From the NCBI GenBank assembly GCA_964478165.1, contig CAYZGU010000005.1:1-46680 (forward strand): DNA of 46,680 nucleotides. Reading direction: 5' to 3'. Position 1 is the first letter of the stretch; every line of letters begins with the position of its first letter. The stretch is from CAYZGU01 sp964478165 (GTDB lineage: Bacteria > Poribacteria > WGA-4E > JAJDTR01). The position numbers were made by a program, and so were the translations under genes. Below, piece after piece: positions 45,550 through 46,680 of the stretch. The notes beneath the pieces were generated by a model. That model was not told the origin of the DNA. It made no database searches and was given only the letters and a program-made list of their open reading frames with translations.

Positions 45550-46177
45550 AGAATGTGGCCTCCGTTGCTGAGCACCGTCCGGTAACTGTCGAGGATGTGT
45601 AAAGTTCCGAGTCAAGTGTCAGTTCGAATCTACGAATGAGATGTTTACAACATCATCATCTGGAAGTTGAGAGCTATAAGAATTGTACAATGCAGTTAAG
45701 AAGTCAGCTCCTCATGGAGGGAGAAGTGAAATCAGTGACCGGTTGCAGTCTAAATCACATGGAAGGACCTGCGTGCTCTTATTGGCTCACATTATGTCCG
45801 CTTTCAGGCCTGTCGTCGGTCCGAAGTCTGGATTGTCAGAGAAAGCGAAGAGTATAGAGAGTCTATCAGAAGCGTGACAATCGCGCAAGTACTTTCGAAA
45901 TCGTTGCCTCATTCCGCATGTGTTCTCAGTTTTGTTGTTGGTTTTCTATAGTTTCCGAACTATCGGGTTCGTGAGCAGGTTGCCGATTTTGATTGCCAAG
46001 CTCAGCCTTTTTAGTTATAATGTTAATTCGCCTGTGCGCTTTAGCGAAAACACGTGTTATCAATTAACTCCAACTAGTAATGCCATATTGCGCTGTTTCC
46101 GCGAAATTTGTTGTGACCGCAAGATGAATTTCTGCCATTTAGGAATGCCTTCCAATTTCGATGGGTGACGTAGAGCT
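45550..46177. other. 630 bp region without a gene
   Basis: Several short plus-strand frames (45636-45857, 45920-46168) lack ribosome sites and family features. No RNA gene is recognised. Confidence 0.4.
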
Positions 46178-46525
46178 ATGAATTTTTCATTCATGGGCGG
46201 AAAGATTCCCAAATCACTTCGTCTCATGCGCCTCCTATATCACCTGCCGAACTTTCTAAAACTCGCGTGGCGTCTTTTTTTGGATAGGCGTGTGCCTGTC
46301 CACCGAAAAGCGGTGCTCGTTTTGTTCGAGATAGCTGCTGTCGGATTTGCTATTCTTTACTTCATCAATCCCCTTGATCTGGATTTCATTCCCATTCTTG
46401 GAAAAGTGGATGACCTAATCATTGGCCTTATGGTAGTCACAATTCCCGGTGCATGGCTGTTCATTAAACTTTCCCCCGAAGACGTTGTCCGCGAACACGT
46501 CGAATGCATTTCGAGACGTAAGTGA
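46178..46525 (+). CDS. DUF1232 (YkvA-type) membrane protein
   Basis: A 115-residue small membrane protein. It has a basic N-terminal part (RLMRLLYHLPNFLKLAWRLF), then VLFEIAAVGFAILYFINPLDLDFIP (membrane segment with the family's N-P-x-D-x-x-P motif), LGKVDDLIIGLMVV (the DD pair) and a second hydrophobic stretch. This arrangement is DUF1232, common and uncharacterised. The start could be the ATG at 46193 instead. The 155 bp after it to the window edge hold no gene I can support. Confidence 0.86.
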   Translation: MNFSFMGGKIPKSLRLMRLLYHLPNFLKLAWRLFLDRRVPVHRKAVLVLFEIAAVGFAILYFINPLDLDFIPILGKVDDLIIGLMVVTIPGAWLFIKLSPEDVVREHVECISRRK

Positions 46526-46680
46526 AATTCCGGCGCAGAAGCGTGTTATTCTCTCCGCCTTCCTCCCTAAAATAAAAAATTCCCCCGGCTGATTCTGAAA
46601 AGCGAGAGTGTCATACATCAGTCCTACAGAATTCCCAAGGACAATGCCAAAAAGGCACTTGTTGTCAAAATCGCCTTCCA

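Noticed and set aside
45607..45640. GTTCGAATC word resembling a tRNA T-arm
   Set aside because: The stem halves around it do not pair and no tRNA body is present.
46415..46680. Minus-strand open frame entering from the right edge over DUF1232, and a plus-strand frame reading to the edge
   Set aside because: The minus frame overlaps a well-supported DUF1232 gene; the plus frame has no start codon. Neither can be judged without the sequence beyond the edge.

Overview
The window looks like a chromosomal segment of a Gram-negative-type bacterium from an uncultured lineage. Evidence for this is several lipobox lipoproteins, an OmpA-type cell-wall anchor, a likely outer-membrane protein and good sigma70-type promoters (TTGACA/TATAAT). 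Menaquinone appears to be made by the futalosine route (mqnC). There is a dockerin-like Ca-binding segment of the D-V-N-x-D type, and many small-molecule catabolic genes (Gfo/Idh/MocA oxidoreductase, HpcH/HpaI aldolases, xylose-isomerase-like TIM barrel, fuconolactonase-like amidohydrolase). This gene mix, with a tandem-fused UvrA, recalls Poribacteria, Latescibacterota, Planctomycetes and Chlamydiae. The phylum is my inference and is uncertain. No rRNA, tRNA, insertion sequence, prophage or CRISPR array was seen.

Layout: 1-1624 is a one-carbon cluster (MTHFR C-terminal protein, pterin-binding methyltransferase, 'virulence factor' family small protein). 1900-4063 holds a strong promoter, then mqnC and purC. 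4244-9984 holds small lipoproteins, an OmpA protein, a SIMPL protein and an exported protein, with a 2.2 kb gene-free stretch inside. 10835-14924 (minus) carries an oxidoreductase, an amidohydrolase and an M50B-type membrane protease. 15505-18745 carries aroC, a Ppx/GppA phosphatase and a ROK sugar kinase. 19111-24741 is a 1876-residue tandem UvrA with its own promoter and terminator-insulated upstream region. 24835-30145 carries a small ORF, an exported barrel-like protein, a divergent Nramp-type transporter, an HpcH/HpaI aldolase and a decayed acetoacetate decarboxylase gene. 30452-35560 (minus) carries citramalate synthase, an unrecognised protein, a decayed short-chain dehydrogenase and a D-2-hydroxyacid dehydrogenase. 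36233-40379 (minus) carries an MrfA-like helicase and an MrfB-like exonuclease. 41071-45549 (minus) carries DoxX, cobalamin adenosyltransferase, HpcH/HpaI aldolase, sugar isomerase and an NYN/OST-HTH gene split by an amber codon. 46178-46525 is a DUF1232 protein.

Two themes stand out. First, DNA repair: a duplicated-and-fused UvrA whose second copy has lost its insertion domain, and a complete MrfA/MrfB-type excision pair, a pathway known in Bacillus to be independent of UvrABC. Second, genome erosion: only about 69% of the window is intact coding sequence, and at least three genes are broken (acetoacetate decarboxylase-like, SDR, NYN). Other gaps hold short coding-like pieces that I cannot name. 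This resembles the relaxed selection of host-associated or small-population bacteria.

The one-carbon cluster, cobalamin adenosyltransferase and the catabolic enzymes fit an organism that demethylates and degrades small organic compounds and uses B12.
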